From NCBI GenBank assembly GCA_017433825.1, contig JAFRGL010000023.1, forward strand, positions 1 through 64,000: a stretch of DNA of 64,000 nt, given 5' to 3'. Positions 8,123-16,550 of the stretch are shown here, in pieces. The DNA comes from Eubacterium sp. GTDB lineage: Bacteria > Bacillota > Clostridia > Lachnospirales > Lachnospiraceae. Under the pieces are notes generated by a model, which saw nothing but the letters and a program-made list of their open reading frames with translations, was not told the DNA's origin and did not search any database. The position numbers and the translations under genes were made by a program. Numbering within the stretch: the first letter of the stretch is position 1; each line of letters starts with the position of its first letter.

Positions 8123-9604
8123 TCAGATAACCGGGCGCAGCTGGACGGCACGGATAAGCTCCGCGTTGTCCCTGGTTTTCGCGAACATGGTAAGTATGCT
8201 GTCGGCCGCTTCCTCCGCCTTCAGGCCGTTTAAGGCCCTGCGCATTTTGTTGACGGTTTCCAGTTCTTCCGGGGTCAGAAGCAGGTCTTCCCTTCTGGTA
8301 CCGGATTTAACGATGTCGATGGCCGGGAATATCCTTCTCTCCTGCAGCTTCCTGTCCAGAACCAGCTCCATGTTGCCGGTTCCCTTGAATTCCTCATACA
8401 CCACGTCATCCATCTTGCTGCCGGTTTCCACCAGCGCCGTAGCCAGGATGGTCAGGCTTCCGCCCTCCCGCATGTTCCGGGCCGCGCCGAAAAAGCGCTT
8501 GGGCATATGCAGGGCTGCAGGATCCAGACCGCCGGAAAGCGTCCTTCCGCTGGGCGGCACCACCTGGTTGTAGGCCCTGGCAAGCCTTGTGATGCTGTCA
8601 ATGAAAATAACCACATCCCTGCCCATTTCCACAAGCCGTTTCGCCCGTTCGATAACCATCTCGGACACCCTCTTGTGATGCTCCGGCATCTCGTCGAAGG
8701 TGGAATAAATCACTTCCACGTTGTCACCGGTAACGGTTTCCTTCATATCGGTAACTTCCTCAGGCCGCTCGTCAATCAGAAGGATAATGATGTGCATTTC
8801 CGGGTTGTTCTTCAGGATGGACTTGGCGGCTTCCTTTAAAAGCGTGGTCTTGCCGGCCTTGGGCGGGGAAACGATCATGCCTCTCTGGCCCTTGCCCAGG
8901 GGGCTTATGAGGTCCACAATCCGCATGGCCAGGCTTCCGCCGGGACGCTCCAGGTGAATCCGCTCATTCGGGAATACCGGTGTCAGGTCGTCGAAATTCG
9001 GCCGCTTTACGGACAGCTCCGGTGAAATGCCGTTGATGGATTTCACATATAAAAGGGCGGAGAATTTCTCATTGGCGGATTTAACCCTTGTATTTCCCAC
9101 CACGATATCCCCGGTCTTTAAAAGAAATTTGCGGATCTGGGAGGGGGAAACGTACACGTCCGCGTCACCGGGCATATAGTTGTCGGAACGGATGAAGCCA
9201 TATCCGTCTGCCAGCACTTCCAGGATACCCTGCGCCGTTTCGCCGCTGTCAAGGCTTGCGATGCCGGGCTTCGGCGCGAAACCGGACCGGGTACCGGTCT
9301 CCTCGGTTCTCTCCGGCTCGGCAGTTCTGGCTGTTCTCTCCGGCTCGGAAGGTCTTGCCGTTCTCCCGGTATCGGAAGGCCTGGCTGCTTCCCTTGGCCT
9401 TCTGTCTTCCGTCTGCCGCGGCGTATCCTGCCTGGGTGCGGCTTTGGCTTCAGCCGCTTTCGCGGCAGCATCCTTTTCGTCTTCCTCCAGCATTTTATCA
9501 ATCAGTTCAGGCTTGCGCAGCGCGGAAACCTTCTTCAGGCCCCTGGCCTTGGCAAGTTCACGGATCTCGGATAAAGGCAGTGTTTCATACTGTGCTCTGG
9601 TCAT
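8123..9604 (-). CDS. rho: Transcription termination factor Rho
   Basis: 493 residues. Hexameric RNA helicase that ends unprotected transcripts. Seen: N-terminal helical Rho_N/SAP-like domain (residues 1-45), a hydrophilic low-complexity insert (about 50-115, repeated PSEPERTAR-like units), a cold-shock RNA-binding domain (GYGFIRSDNYMPGDADVYVS), then the RecA-like motor with Walker A (PPKAGKTTLLK), DERPEEV, and FIDSITRLARAYN. Start: an in-frame ATG lies four codons upstream (9616), but GGAGG overlaps it and stands five bases before the ATG at 9604, which I therefore chose. It has its own promoter and a leader of about 110 nt. Confidence 0.95.
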   Translation of the reverse strand: MTRAQYETLPLSEIRELAKARGLKKVSALRKPELIDKMLEEDEKDAAAKAAEAKAAPRQDTPRQTEDRRPREAARPSDTGRTARPSEPERTARTAEPERTEETGTRSGFAPKPGIASLDSGETAQGILEVLADGYGFIRSDNYMPGDADVYVSPSQIRKFLLKTGDIVVGNTRVKSANEKFSALLYVKSINGISPELSVKRPNFDDLTPVFPNERIHLERPGGSLAMRIVDLISPLGKGQRGMIVSPPKAGKTTLLKEAAKSILKNNPEMHIIILLIDERPEEVTDMKETVTGDNVEVIYSTFDEMPEHHKRVSEMVIERAKRLVEMGRDVVIFIDSITRLARAYNQVVPPSGRTLSGGLDPAALHMPKRFFGAARNMREGGSLTILATALVETGSKMDDVVYEEFKGTGNMELVLDRKLQERRIFPAIDIVKSGTRREDLLLTPEELETVNKMRRALNGLKAEEAADSILTMFAKTRDNAELIRAVQLRPVI

Positions 9605-9723
9605 ACTGTCCTCCATTTATGGCTATCGGTTGTAATAATCGTTTTTTTGGGTATCAGGGATTGAAATGAATAAATAATTCTCTGGGATTCCCTTTTAGGA
9701 AATGTCTTTTCTGACTATAGACA

Positions 9724-9752
9724 ATAATATGGCAAGCCGCATTTCTTGTCAA
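9724..9752 (-). promoter_or_regulatory. rho promoter
   Basis: Minus strand TTGACA (9747-9752), 17 bp, TATTAT (9724-9729). The transcript would start near 9717 and carry a leader of about 113 nt. Many rho genes are autoregulated in their leader; no obvious hairpin is visible here. The remaining bases up to the glyS terminator (about 9753-9922) look empty on both strands. Confidence 0.75.
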
Positions 9753-9922
9753 CTTTAATATTTTCTTCACATTTTTAACAGGATATTCTTTATATACTTT
9801 ATGTTATTTTCACCATGAAGTCATACTTTGCACACATTTTTCCTGTATACTGCGTATCAGAGAAACAAAAGCAGAAAACATATTCTCTATCTTTCCCCCT
9901 CATTGAAAAATAAAACCGAAGG

Positions 9923-9953
9923 AAAAGAACCGCCCGGGAGCGGTTCTTTTTTT
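9923..9953 (-). terminator. Terminator after glyS
   Basis: GAACCGC/GCGGTTC stem (9927-9933 with 9940-9946), extended by A/T pairs, loop CCGGGA. It has T runs in both directions, longer on the plus strand. It sits 24 bp after the glyS stop. Confidence 0.8.
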
Positions 9954-9976
9954 GTGTATTTATCGGTTTTTCAAAA

Positions 9977-11371
9977 TCAGAATGTGAACTTGTCTGCGAA
10001 AAAGGCATCCAGGTCTTCAATCTTCACGCGAACCTGCTCCATGGAATCCCTGTCGCGCACGGTGACGGCACCGTCCTCCTCGGAATCGAAATCGTAGGTT
10101 ACGCAGAAGGGCGTGCCGATTTCATCCTGGCGGCGGTAACGTTTGCCGATGTTGCCGCGGTCGTCGAATTCGCAGTTGTATTTTTTGCAGAGGTCAGCGT
10201 AAATCTTCTCCGCCGGGCCGTTCAGCTTCTTGGAAAGAGGCAGCACACCGATCTTCACAGGTGCGATGGCCGGATGGAAATGCAGTACGGTGCGGACATC
10301 ATTCTTCTCTGCGTCCAGGACCTCCTCGTCATAGGCGCTGCAAAGGAAAGCCAGCACCACGCGGTCGGCGCCGAGTGAAGGTTCTACCACGTAGGGGATG
10401 TATCTTTCCTTCTTCTCATCATCGAAGTAGGTCATGTCTTCGCCGGAAACGTTGGCATGCTGGGTCAGGTCATAGTCGGTACGATCCGCGATGCCCCAAA
10501 GCTCGCCCCAGCCGAAGGGGAAGAGGAACTCCAGATCCGTGGTGCCTTTGCTGTAGAAGGAAAGCTCTTCCGGATCATGGTCTCTCGCCCGCAGCTCGTC
10601 GTCCTTCATCCCCAGGCCCTTCAGCCAGTCAATGCAGAACTGACGCCAGTACAGGAACCATTCCATGTCCGTGCCGGGCTCGCAGAAGAATTCCAGCTCC
10701 ATCTGCTCGAACTCCCTGGTACGGAAGGTGAAGTTGCCGGGAGTAATCTCATTACGGAAGGATTTGCCGATCTGGCCGATGCCGAAGGGGATTTTCTTCC
10801 GGGAAGTACGCTGTACGTTCTTGAAATTTACAAAAATGCCCTGGGCGGTTTCCGGACGCAGGTATACGGTATTTTTTGCGTCTTCGGTAACGCCCTGGAA
10901 GGTCTTGAACATCAGGTTGAACTGACGGATATCGGTCCAGTTGTGCTTGCCGCAGGTCGGGCAGGGAATCTCGTTGTCCCGGATGAACTCCATCATCTTC
11001 TCCTGAGACCAGCCGTCTACGCTGCTCTCCAGCACAATGCCCTTCTCCTGGCAGAAATCCTCGATAACCTTGTCGGCGCGGAAACGCTCGTGGCACTCCC
11101 TGCAGTCCATCAGCGGATCGGAGAAGCCGCCCAGATGTCCGGAGGCAACCCAGGTCTGGGGATTCATAAGGATGGCGCAGTCCACGCCCACATTGTAGGG
11201 ATTCTCGGTGACGAATTTCTGCCACCAGGCCTTCTTCACGTTGTTTTTCAGTTCAACGCCCACAGGGCCGTAATCCCAGGTATTGGCCAGGCCGCCGTAA
11301 ATCTCACTGCCGGGATAGATAAAGCCTCTTGATTTCGCAAGCGCGACGATTTTGTCCATTGTCTTTTCCAT
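9977..11371 (-). CDS. glyS: Glycyl-tRNA synthetase, single-chain (alpha2) type
   Basis: 464 residues. Charges tRNA-Gly. This is the eukaryote/archaea-like class IIa form found in many Gram-positives, not the alpha2beta2 form. Seen: [21 protein letters not shown] at the N terminus (quoted start [15 protein letters not shown]), a CRECHERF zinc-like element, CPTCGKHNW, class II motif 2 ([20 protein letters not shown]), motif 3 around [14 protein letters not shown], and the C-terminal anticodon-binding domain ([17 protein letters not shown]). Start: ATG 11371 lies eight bases after AGGAG; an in-frame GTG at 11380 overlaps that site. It follows the lipoprotein gene by 24 bases, so the two are probably co-transcribed; no T-box leader is present. 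Confidence 0.96.
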   Translation of the reverse strand: MEKTMDKIVALAKSRGFIYPGSEIYGGLANTWDYGPVGVELKNNVKKAWWQKFVTENPYNVGVDCAILMNPQTWVASGHLGGFSDPLMDCRECHERFRADKVIEDFCQEKGIVLESSVDGWSQEKMMEFIRDNEIPCPTCGKHNWTDIRQFNLMFKTFQGVTEDAKNTVYLRPETAQGIFVNFKNVQRTSRKKIPFGIGQIGKSFRNEITPGNFTFRTREFEQMELEFFCEPGTDMEWFLYWRQFCIDWLKGLGMKDDELRARDHDPEELSFYSKGTTDLEFLFPFGWGELWGIADRTDYDLTQHANVSGEDMTYFDDEKKERYIPYVVEPSLGADRVVLAFLCSAYDEEVLDAEKNDVRTVLHFHPAIAPVKIGVLPLSKKLNGPAEKIYADLCKKYNCEFDDRGNIGKRYRRQDEIGTPFCVTYDFDSEEDGAVTVRDRDSMEQVRVKIEDLDAFFADKFTF

Positions 11372-11395
11372 AAGAAACACTCCTGTATCTTAAAT

Positions 11396-12031
11396 TCATT
11401 GATAAATAATAATAGCAGCTGAACTGTTCACTGTCCGGAAAACCTCCGGCAGTTCTTCATTGTTCTCACTTGTCACCGTGCAGGTGGAAGCGCCGGTAAT
11501 CTGCGCCAGGTCGCTGGCCGCCATAATCTGGCCGGGCACTTCTATCGACATCGGCTGGTTGACGATGAGGATTTTGTCCACCCAGTAAGCGGAAGACACA
11601 TCCGAACCGGAAAGGGTATTGCCTGAAGTATCCGTAAATATCTTCTGGAAGCTGTATCCTTCCTCATATGCCTGCTTGACGGTGCCGCTGAAACACAAAA
11701 CGCCGTTGAAAGCCTCAAAATCCCCCGGGCTTGCATAGGTCATCGTGATACTGATGCTGCTGCCGGTAACAGTGCATTCATCCAGTGTGATGCCGTCCCT
11801 TCCGGTATCCTGCCTGTAGTAAGCCAGGGAATCCTCGATATATGCCTGCATGCTTTCCGCCGTCTCCCCTTCCGGGAGAGCATCCACCATTTTATGAACG
11901 ATGGAGTTGTCGCTGTTCAGGGTAAAGCTGTTGGTATGCTGTACTGCCTGCTCCGTTTCCTGGCAGCCCGTCATGAGCAGCGCTGCAAGAAAAGCCGCAA
12001 GAATCAGGAAAACCGCCGCTTTCTTTTTCAT
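11396..12031 (-). CDS. Lipoprotein of unknown function
   Basis: 211 residues. Lipoprotein signal: KKK, hydrophobic stretch, then lipobox LMTGC with Cys23, so the mature protein is membrane-anchored outside the cell. The mature part is acidic and Ser/Thr-rich with several beta strands; two regions of similar feel (Ile-Thr-Met-Thr-Tyr and Ile-Leu-Ile-Val) but no motif I recognise. AGGAG stands just upstream of the ATG, and a good promoter lies 70 bp further up. The glyS start follows its stop by 24 bp, with no terminator between, an odd pairing for an aminoacyl-tRNA synthetase. Confidence 0.75.
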   Translation of the reverse strand: MKKKAAVFLILAAFLAALLMTGCQETEQAVQHTNSFTLNSDNSIVHKMVDALPEGETAESMQAYIEDSLAYYRQDTGRDGITLDECTVTGSSISITMTYASPGDFEAFNGVLCFSGTVKQAYEEGYSFQKIFTDTSGNTLSGSDVSSAYWVDKILIVNQPMSIEVPGQIMAASDLAQITGASTCTVTSENNEELPEVFRTVNSSAAIIIYQ

Positions 12032-12097
12032 ATTGCTCCTTCAATCGCCCTGCCTTTACGGCTTCCGGGCGAAATTCTCTTTTGATTCTGGCATATT

Positions 12098-12126
12098 ATT
12101 ATAAGTGATGGTACGGTAAAAAGCAA
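12098..12126 (-). promoter_or_regulatory. Promoter of lipoprotein-glyS unit
   Basis: Minus strand TTGCTT (12121-12126), 17 bp, perfect TATAAT (12098-12103). It lies directly after the terminator of the upstream ABC operon. Confidence 0.75.
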
Positions 12127-12132
12127 TGTTAA

Positions 12133-12154
12133 AATCCGGGAATAATCCCGGATT
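12133..12154 (-). terminator. Terminator of amino-acid ABC operon
   Basis: AATCCGGG/CCCGGATT stem with a 6-nt loop, followed on the minus strand by TTTTAAC. The short T tract makes it moderate. It lies about 37 bp after the ATPase stop. Confidence 0.65.
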
Positions 12155-12190
12155 TCAAATGCTTCTTTGTACAGTTATGCATAAGCTTTT

Positions 12191-12955
12191 CTACTCCTGC
12201 CCCTGGTAAAAATGGCCGAGGAATTCTTTCATTCTGACATTATCCGAGGAAAACACCTTTTCGGGCGAGCCTTCTTCCACGATGACACCGCCGTCCATAA
12301 AAATGATATAGTCAGCCACGTTTTTTGCGAAATTCATCTCATGTGTTACGATAACCATGGTCATATGCTCCTGTGCGAGCTGCCGGATTACCTTAAGGAT
12401 TTCCCCTGTAAGCTCCGGGTCCAGCGCGGAGGTGGGTTCGTCAAAGAAGAGGACATCCGGCTTCATAGCCAGCGCCCTGGCAATGGACACACGCTGCTGC
12501 TGTCCGCCGGACAGCTGGTGGGGGCGGAAATCCTCCTTGCCCGTAAGATCCATTTTCTTTAAGAGTTCGCGGGCATAAGCGTAAACTTCTTCCGGGTCTC
12601 TCTTCTGCACTTTAACCGGTGCGTCGGTAATGTTCTGCCACACTGTATAATGCGGAAAAAGGTTGAAATTCTGAAACACCAGGCTGTAATACTGCCGGAT
12701 GTTCTTCAGTTCTTTCTCCGGCGCGTAGACAGAGAACCCGTTCATGCTTCTCGCCGCGTATTTCCCCATGTATATGAGGTCGCCGTCGTCCATTGTTTCC
12801 AGAAGCGTCGCGCAACGGAGCAGTGTGGATTTTCCGGACCCGGAAGGGCCGATAACAGCCACGACTTCGCCCTGGTCCACGTGCATGGAAATGTCTTTCA
12901 GCACTTCGTTGTCGCCGAAGGATTTCCTGATATGGTTTATTTCCAGATATCTCAC
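12191..12955 (-). CDS. Polar amino-acid ABC transporter, ATP-binding subunit
   Basis: 254 residues. Drives uptake of an amino acid by ATP hydrolysis at the inner face of the membrane. Seen: Walker [11 protein letters not shown]-loop [14 protein letters not shown] signature [14 protein letters not shown], Walker [16 protein letters not shown], and the switch His in VTHEM. It belongs to the GlnQ/HisP type. An extra segment of about 20 residues ([20 protein letters not shown]) sits between the A loop and the Q-loop, as in several clostridial homologues. GTG start with GGAGG seven bases upstream. Third gene of a substrate protein-permease-ATPase operon. Confidence 0.94.
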   Translation of the reverse strand: MRYLEINHIRKSFGDNEVLKDISMHVDQGEVVAVIGPSGSGKSTLLRCATLLETMDDGDLIYMGKYAARSMNGFSVYAPEKELKNIRQYYSLVFQNFNLFPHYTVWQNITDAPVKVQKRDPEEVYAYARELLKKMDLTGKEDFRPHQLSGGQQQRVSIARALAMKPDVLFFDEPTSALDPELTGEILKVIRQLAQEHMTMVIVTHEMNFAKNVADYIIFMDGGVIVEEGSPEKVFSSDNVRMKEFLGHFYQGQE

Positions 12956-12968
12956 GGCAAATCCTCCT

Positions 12969-13616
12969 TTATTTCAGATAATTGACTTTCTTCTCAATGG
13001 CCTCCATAACGAAGGCAACCGCGTAGTTGAAGACATAGTAAAATACGCCGGCGGCAATGAACGGCATGATAGTGGTCTGAGCCGCGGCAATCTGCTTGGC
13101 TATGGCAAACATCTCGATATAGGAAACCGAGTATACCAGTGAGGTATCCTTAACCAGGGTGATTACTTCATTCGTTACTGCGGGAAGCACGTTTTTCACC
13201 ATCTGGGGGAAGATAATCCTCATGAAAGTCTGTGATTTGCTGTAACCCAGTATCTGAGCGGCCTCATACTGGCCTGCGGGAACCGCTTCGATACCGGAAC
13301 GGTAGATTTCCGCAAAATAAGCGGCATAGTTCAGCGCGCATCCGAGTATAATCGCCGTAAATTTGTATCCGCCGATATTCGCACGCCACAGATAATACGG
13401 CCCGAAATACCAGAAGAGCAGCTGCAGCATCAGAGGCGTTCCGCGCATAATGGATATGAATACTTTCACAAAGACGGAAAGGGGCTTAAACCTGCAGGCC
13501 CGCCCGAAATAAACCACCAGCCCCAAAGGCAGGGAGAATACCAGCGTCAGGGCAAAAATCAGCACGGTCTGGATAAAGCCGGTTCCTATTTGCTGAATCA
13601 TTACCGATAATGACAT
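12969..13616 (-). CDS. Polar amino-acid ABC transporter, permease
   Basis: 215 residues, HisM/GlnP family, about five membrane segments. The EAA loop that docks the ATPase is visible ([20 protein letters not shown] followed by QMVKNVLP). Start ATG 13616 with AAGGTGG upstream. It is separated from the upstream binding-protein gene by a GC-rich hairpin (13638-13667) and from the downstream ATPase gene by 13 bp. A single permease gene implies a homodimeric membrane channel. Confidence 0.93.
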   Translation of the reverse strand: MSLSVMIQQIGTGFIQTVLIFALTLVFSLPLGLVVYFGRACRFKPLSVFVKVFISIMRGTPLMLQLLFWYFGPYYLWRANIGGYKFTAIILGCALNYAAYFAEIYRSGIEAVPAGQYEAAQILGYSKSQTFMRIIFPQMVKNVLPAVTNEVITLVKDTSLVYSVSYIEMFAIAKQIAAAQTTIMPFIAAGVFYYVFNYAVAFVMEAIEKKVNYLK

Positions 13617-13637
13617 AAACCACCTTCATCATAAAGA

Positions 13638-13667
13638 CCGGCCCCGGAAGATACTCCCAGGGGCCGG
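13638..13667 (-). promoter_or_regulatory. Intercistronic hairpin in the ABC operon
   Basis: CCGGCCCC/GGGGCCGG stem of 8 bp between the binding-protein and permease genes. On the minus strand only TCTTTAT follows, so it is more likely a partial terminator or RNA-stability element that keeps binding-protein mRNA in excess. This is a common arrangement; its effect here is inferred. Confidence 0.55.
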
Positions 13668-13708
13668 CACCTTTTTCTAATTACTTCAAATATTGCAGTC
13701 CGGAATTT

Positions 13709-14542
13709 TTATTCCCCGTCAAAAGCGAGCATGTCACTGATTTCGTATTTCTCGCCGAGGGCAGCAATAGTGCCGTCCGCTGCCAGTTTCTCCAGATCAG
13801 CGCTGATAAGGTCCGCCAGAGCCTGCTGGCCGAGGGCAAAACCTACGCCGTACTGTTCGTTCTGCAGCGACTCCGCCATGATTTCAAAGCCTTCACCCCT
13901 GTTCGCAATCTGATAGTTGGCAACGCCTATATCAATGGCCAGGGCATCCAGCGCACCGGCTTTCAGCTCAGTAAACGCGGTATTGTAATCAGCAAACTCA
14001 CTCAAGGCTTCAAAGGAATCCGTCAGTTCGGCATGTCCTTCAAGCAGCGCGGTAAGGGCTGCGGAAGCGGCCTGGACGCCGACTTTCTTTCCTGCAAGGT
14101 CCTCCAGCTTTTCGATGCCGGAGCCTGTGGCAACGACCACAACCTGCTGGTTATCCACATAGGGGATGGACCAGGCATAGTCATCTTCCCTGCCGTTGAT
14201 GGTAAAGCCGTTCCAGATACAGTCAATGGCGCCGGAGTTCAGTTCCAGGTCTTTGGAGTCCCAGTTGATGGGTTTCTTTTCCAGTGTCCAGCCTTCCATC
14301 TGGCAGACGGCTTCTGCCAGTTCCAGGTCAAAGCCGGTATATTCGCCGTTGTCGTCCATGTAGCCGAAGGGCGGATATTCCGCGTCAAAACCTACGGTGA
14401 GCACACCGTCATCCACAGGGGAGGCTGCCGTTTCAGCTGCAGATGATTTCTCATCTGTTTTATCAGCACCGGAACCGCCGCAGGCTGCGAGTCCTGCTGC
14501 CAGAACACCTGCCAGGATGATGGCAAAAAGTTTCTTTTTCAT
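13709..14542 (-). CDS. Polar amino-acid ABC transporter, substrate-binding lipoprotein
   Basis: 277 residues. Signal KKKLFAIILAGVLAAG with lipobox LAAC (Cys21), so it is anchored to the outer face of the membrane. The family-3 solute-binding fold is clear: GVLTVGFDAEYPPFGYMDDN, GFDLELAEAV, and KVGVQAASAA. The acidic/aromatic binding cleft fits a polar or charged amino acid, but the ligand cannot be read from sequence. It is the first gene of the operon and has a near-consensus promoter. Confidence 0.93.
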   Translation of the reverse strand: MKKKLFAIILAGVLAAGLAACGGSGADKTDEKSSAAETAASPVDDGVLTVGFDAEYPPFGYMDDNGEYTGFDLELAEAVCQMEGWTLEKKPINWDSKDLELNSGAIDCIWNGFTINGREDDYAWSIPYVDNQQVVVVATGSGIEKLEDLAGKKVGVQAASAALTALLEGHAELTDSFEALSEFADYNTAFTELKAGALDALAIDIGVANYQIANRGEGFEIMAESLQNEQYGVGFALGQQALADLISADLEKLAADGTIAALGEKYEISDMLAFDGE

Positions 14543-14606
14543 AATAATATTCTCCTTACTGCCGCTGTTTTAATTTACCACGGTGATGTGGTCAATCAGC
14601 AAAACA

Positions 14607-14635
14607 AATATAGCAAAACACAGGGTAACTGTCAA
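14607..14635 (-). promoter_or_regulatory. Promoter of amino-acid ABC operon
   Basis: Minus strand TTGACA (14630-14635), 17 bp, TATATT (14607-14612). Leader of about 60 nt to the binding-protein ATG, with AAGGAG upstream. No riboswitch-like fold seen. Confidence 0.8.
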
Positions 14636-14658
14636 TACACAGAAGACAAGACACAAAG

Positions 14659-14706
14659 AAAAGCCTTCTGTGTCCGGTATGTTTCTTCCGGATACAGAGG
14701 GCTTTT
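14659..14706 (-). terminator. Terminator after alr
   Basis: 19-bp stem with two G-U pairs (14659-14677 with 14688-14706), 10-nt loop, A4/T4 at the flanks. It ends the alr transcript 20 bp after its stop. Confidence 0.85.
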
Positions 14707-14725
14707 AAAGCTCACCTGCGTTTAA

Positions 14726-15850
14726 TTAGAGATAAATGCGGTTCACCCGCCTGCTGATCCTGCAGACCTGCTCGTAATTGATGGTGCCGGAATTCTCGGC
14801 GAGTTCTTCCACGGGAATAAAGGCGTCGCCGTCGGTGCCGAAAAGGGTGACCGTATCTTCGAGCTGTACGTCCGGAATGTCGGTCACGTCCACCATCATC
14901 TGGTCCATGCAGACACGGCCGATGACCGGCACGATTTTCCCGCGGATGATAACCCTGGCTTTGCCGGAAGCCGCCCGCGGGTAACCATCGGCGTAGCCTG
15001 CGGAAACGGTGGCAATCCTCGTAACGGGCTTTTCGGTAACATAGGTGGCACCGTAGCCCACTCCCCTGCCGGGCTCCACTTCGCGGATATTGACCACGTG
15101 GGCTTTCCACTGCATGGCCGGGATGAGATCCAGCTTCGTCTTGTCCACCTCGTCGGAGGGAAACAGGCCGTAGGTAATGATGCCGCTGCGGACCGCGGTG
15201 TAGATATGTTCATTGTACTCGGTAATGCCCGCGCTGTTACACAGGTGCACCAGGGGTATTTCCACCTGCCGTTCGGCAAGAAGCCTTCTCATTTCGTCGA
15301 ATTCCGCCGCCTGTTTTTCGGAATATGCCCGGTCGGTCATGTCCGCACAGGAAAAATGCGAAAACATGCCGGTAAGCGACGCGCCGGGAAGCTTTGACAT
15401 TCTGGCAATGGTGTCCGCATTTTCCGGTGTAACCCGGAAGCCGATGCGTGTCATGCCCGTATCCAGCGCGGTATGGAATTCCGCGTGGATGCCGAGTTTC
15501 GAAGCGGTTTCCGCGAACCTGACCGCCTGGTCTTCCTCATAAAATACCGGTGTGATGCGGTTTTTAACAGTCTCCTCGAAAAGAGACGGTGAACTGTAGC
15601 CCAACAGCAGTATGGGCTTTTCAATGCCCGCATTGCGGAGCTCCAGGCCTTCCTTTTCATCCGCCACTGCAAAGCCGTCCGCGATGTCTTCTATCCCGTG
15701 ACAGACCGGGACCGCGCCGTGGCCGTAGGCATCCGCCTTGACCACCACCCACATGAAGGTGTCATTATGAAGATATCTGCGCACCTCGGCCAGATTATGC
15801 CGGATGGCAGGAATTGATATTTCCGTATAACATCTGTAATAGTTTTCCAT
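14726..15850 (-). CDS. alr: Alanine racemase
   Basis: 374 residues, fold type III PLP enzyme making D-alanine for peptidoglycan. Seen: the PLP lysine in VVKADAYGHGAVPV (Lys near residue 38), the catalytic tyrosine region VGYGATYV, and VCMDQMMVDVT. The length is standard. The ATG at 15850 has AAGGGGA before it. It follows the small membrane protein gene by 44 bp and is probably co-transcribed with it. Confidence 0.96.
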   Translation of the reverse strand: MENYYRCYTEISIPAIRHNLAEVRRYLHNDTFMWVVVKADAYGHGAVPVCHGIEDIADGFAVADEKEGLELRNAGIEKPILLLGYSSPSLFEETVKNRITPVFYEEDQAVRFAETASKLGIHAEFHTALDTGMTRIGFRVTPENADTIARMSKLPGASLTGMFSHFSCADMTDRAYSEKQAAEFDEMRRLLAERQVEIPLVHLCNSAGITEYNEHIYTAVRSGIITYGLFPSDEVDKTKLDLIPAMQWKAHVVNIREVEPGRGVGYGATYVTEKPVTRIATVSAGYADGYPRAASGKARVIIRGKIVPVIGRVCMDQMMVDVTDIPDVQLEDTVTLFGTDGDAFIPVEELAENSGTINYEQVCRISRRVNRIYL

Positions 15851-15894
15851 TTCCCCTTATTTCCCCTTCTGCAGTCCTTTATTTCCGTCTGAAA

Positions 15895-16485
15895 TCAGGC
15901 GCCTTTCTTCGTGGTTAAAAACTGTACGATAATACCCAGTATTGCCAGCACGCCGATGGCAGCGTAGGTGGTTATCTGATGCCTGCTTAACACGGTGCTT
16001 ATCTGGTTTAAGTAGTTCACCGCATTTACCGCACCGAAAATGGCGGTTACGATAATCGTAAGCGGACGGGTGAATTTGACTGCAAGTATTCCGATAAGTA
16101 TACCCGCGGCAACGGCCGCTATCCAGCAGATAACTTCGTTGACGCCCCTTGTCGCCAGCACGCCGAAGATGGCAGACCCGGATACGCAGGCCGTCAATAC
16201 GAAAACGCCTGCCAGATAAATCCTGAAGGACAGAATTCCCAGGATAATGCCTATGATAATGCCGACAAGGACAGGCAGCCAGCCCCGGTTCTGCGCCGCA
16301 GCCGTACCCGCCATTAATGCATAGCCGATGCTCACGCCGATGATAAAGCCGATGATGGCCACAGACAGCTTTAACAGCTTATAGCCGAAGAAACACTGCA
16401 GCAGATTGAAAATAATGAGAATGACAACCAGCATAGTGGCAACGCCGCTTAAACCGCTGGATAATAACCCGTATATAAAACTCAT
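15895..16485 (-). CDS. Multi-spanning membrane protein (TMEM198/DUF4203-like)
   Basis: 196 residues with about seven hydrophobic segments, many Gly/Ile/Val, and a repeated GIIIGIILGILSF-type pattern. It resembles DUF4203/TMEM198 proteins, function unknown. Start: a TTG in frame at 16500 exists, but GGAGG stands six bases before the ATG at 16485, which gives MSFIYGLL. It has its own strong promoter; alr lies downstream in the same direction. Confidence 0.75.
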   Translation of the reverse strand: MSFIYGLLSSGLSGVATMLVVILIIFNLLQCFFGYKLLKLSVAIIGFIIGVSIGYALMAGTAAAQNRGWLPVLVGIIIGIILGILSFRIYLAGVFVLTACVSGSAIFGVLATRGVNEVICWIAAVAAGILIGILAVKFTRPLTIIVTAIFGAVNAVNYLNQISTVLSRHQITTYAAIGVLAILGIIVQFLTTKKGA

Positions 16486-16512
16486 GTCATACCTCCGCAA
16501 AATAATGGAATG

Positions 16513-16541
16513 ATTATAGCACAGGCTGTATGTTTTGTAAA
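16513..16541 (-). promoter_or_regulatory. Promoter of membrane protein-alr unit
   Basis: Minus strand TTTACA (16536-16541), 17 bp, TATAAT (16513-16518). It lies at the end of the upstream GH13 gene region. Confidence 0.75.
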
Positions 16542-16550
16542 ATGACCTCT

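Noticed and set aside
11372-11396. T-box riboswitch before glyS
   Set aside because: Only 24 bases separate the lipoprotein stop and the glyS start; no T-box consensus or specifier stem occurs there or in the lipoprotein leader.
14543-14640. Amino-acid riboswitch before the ABC transporter operon
   Set aside because: The leader is about 60 nt and lacks the conserved cores of lysine, glycine or SAM riboswitches.
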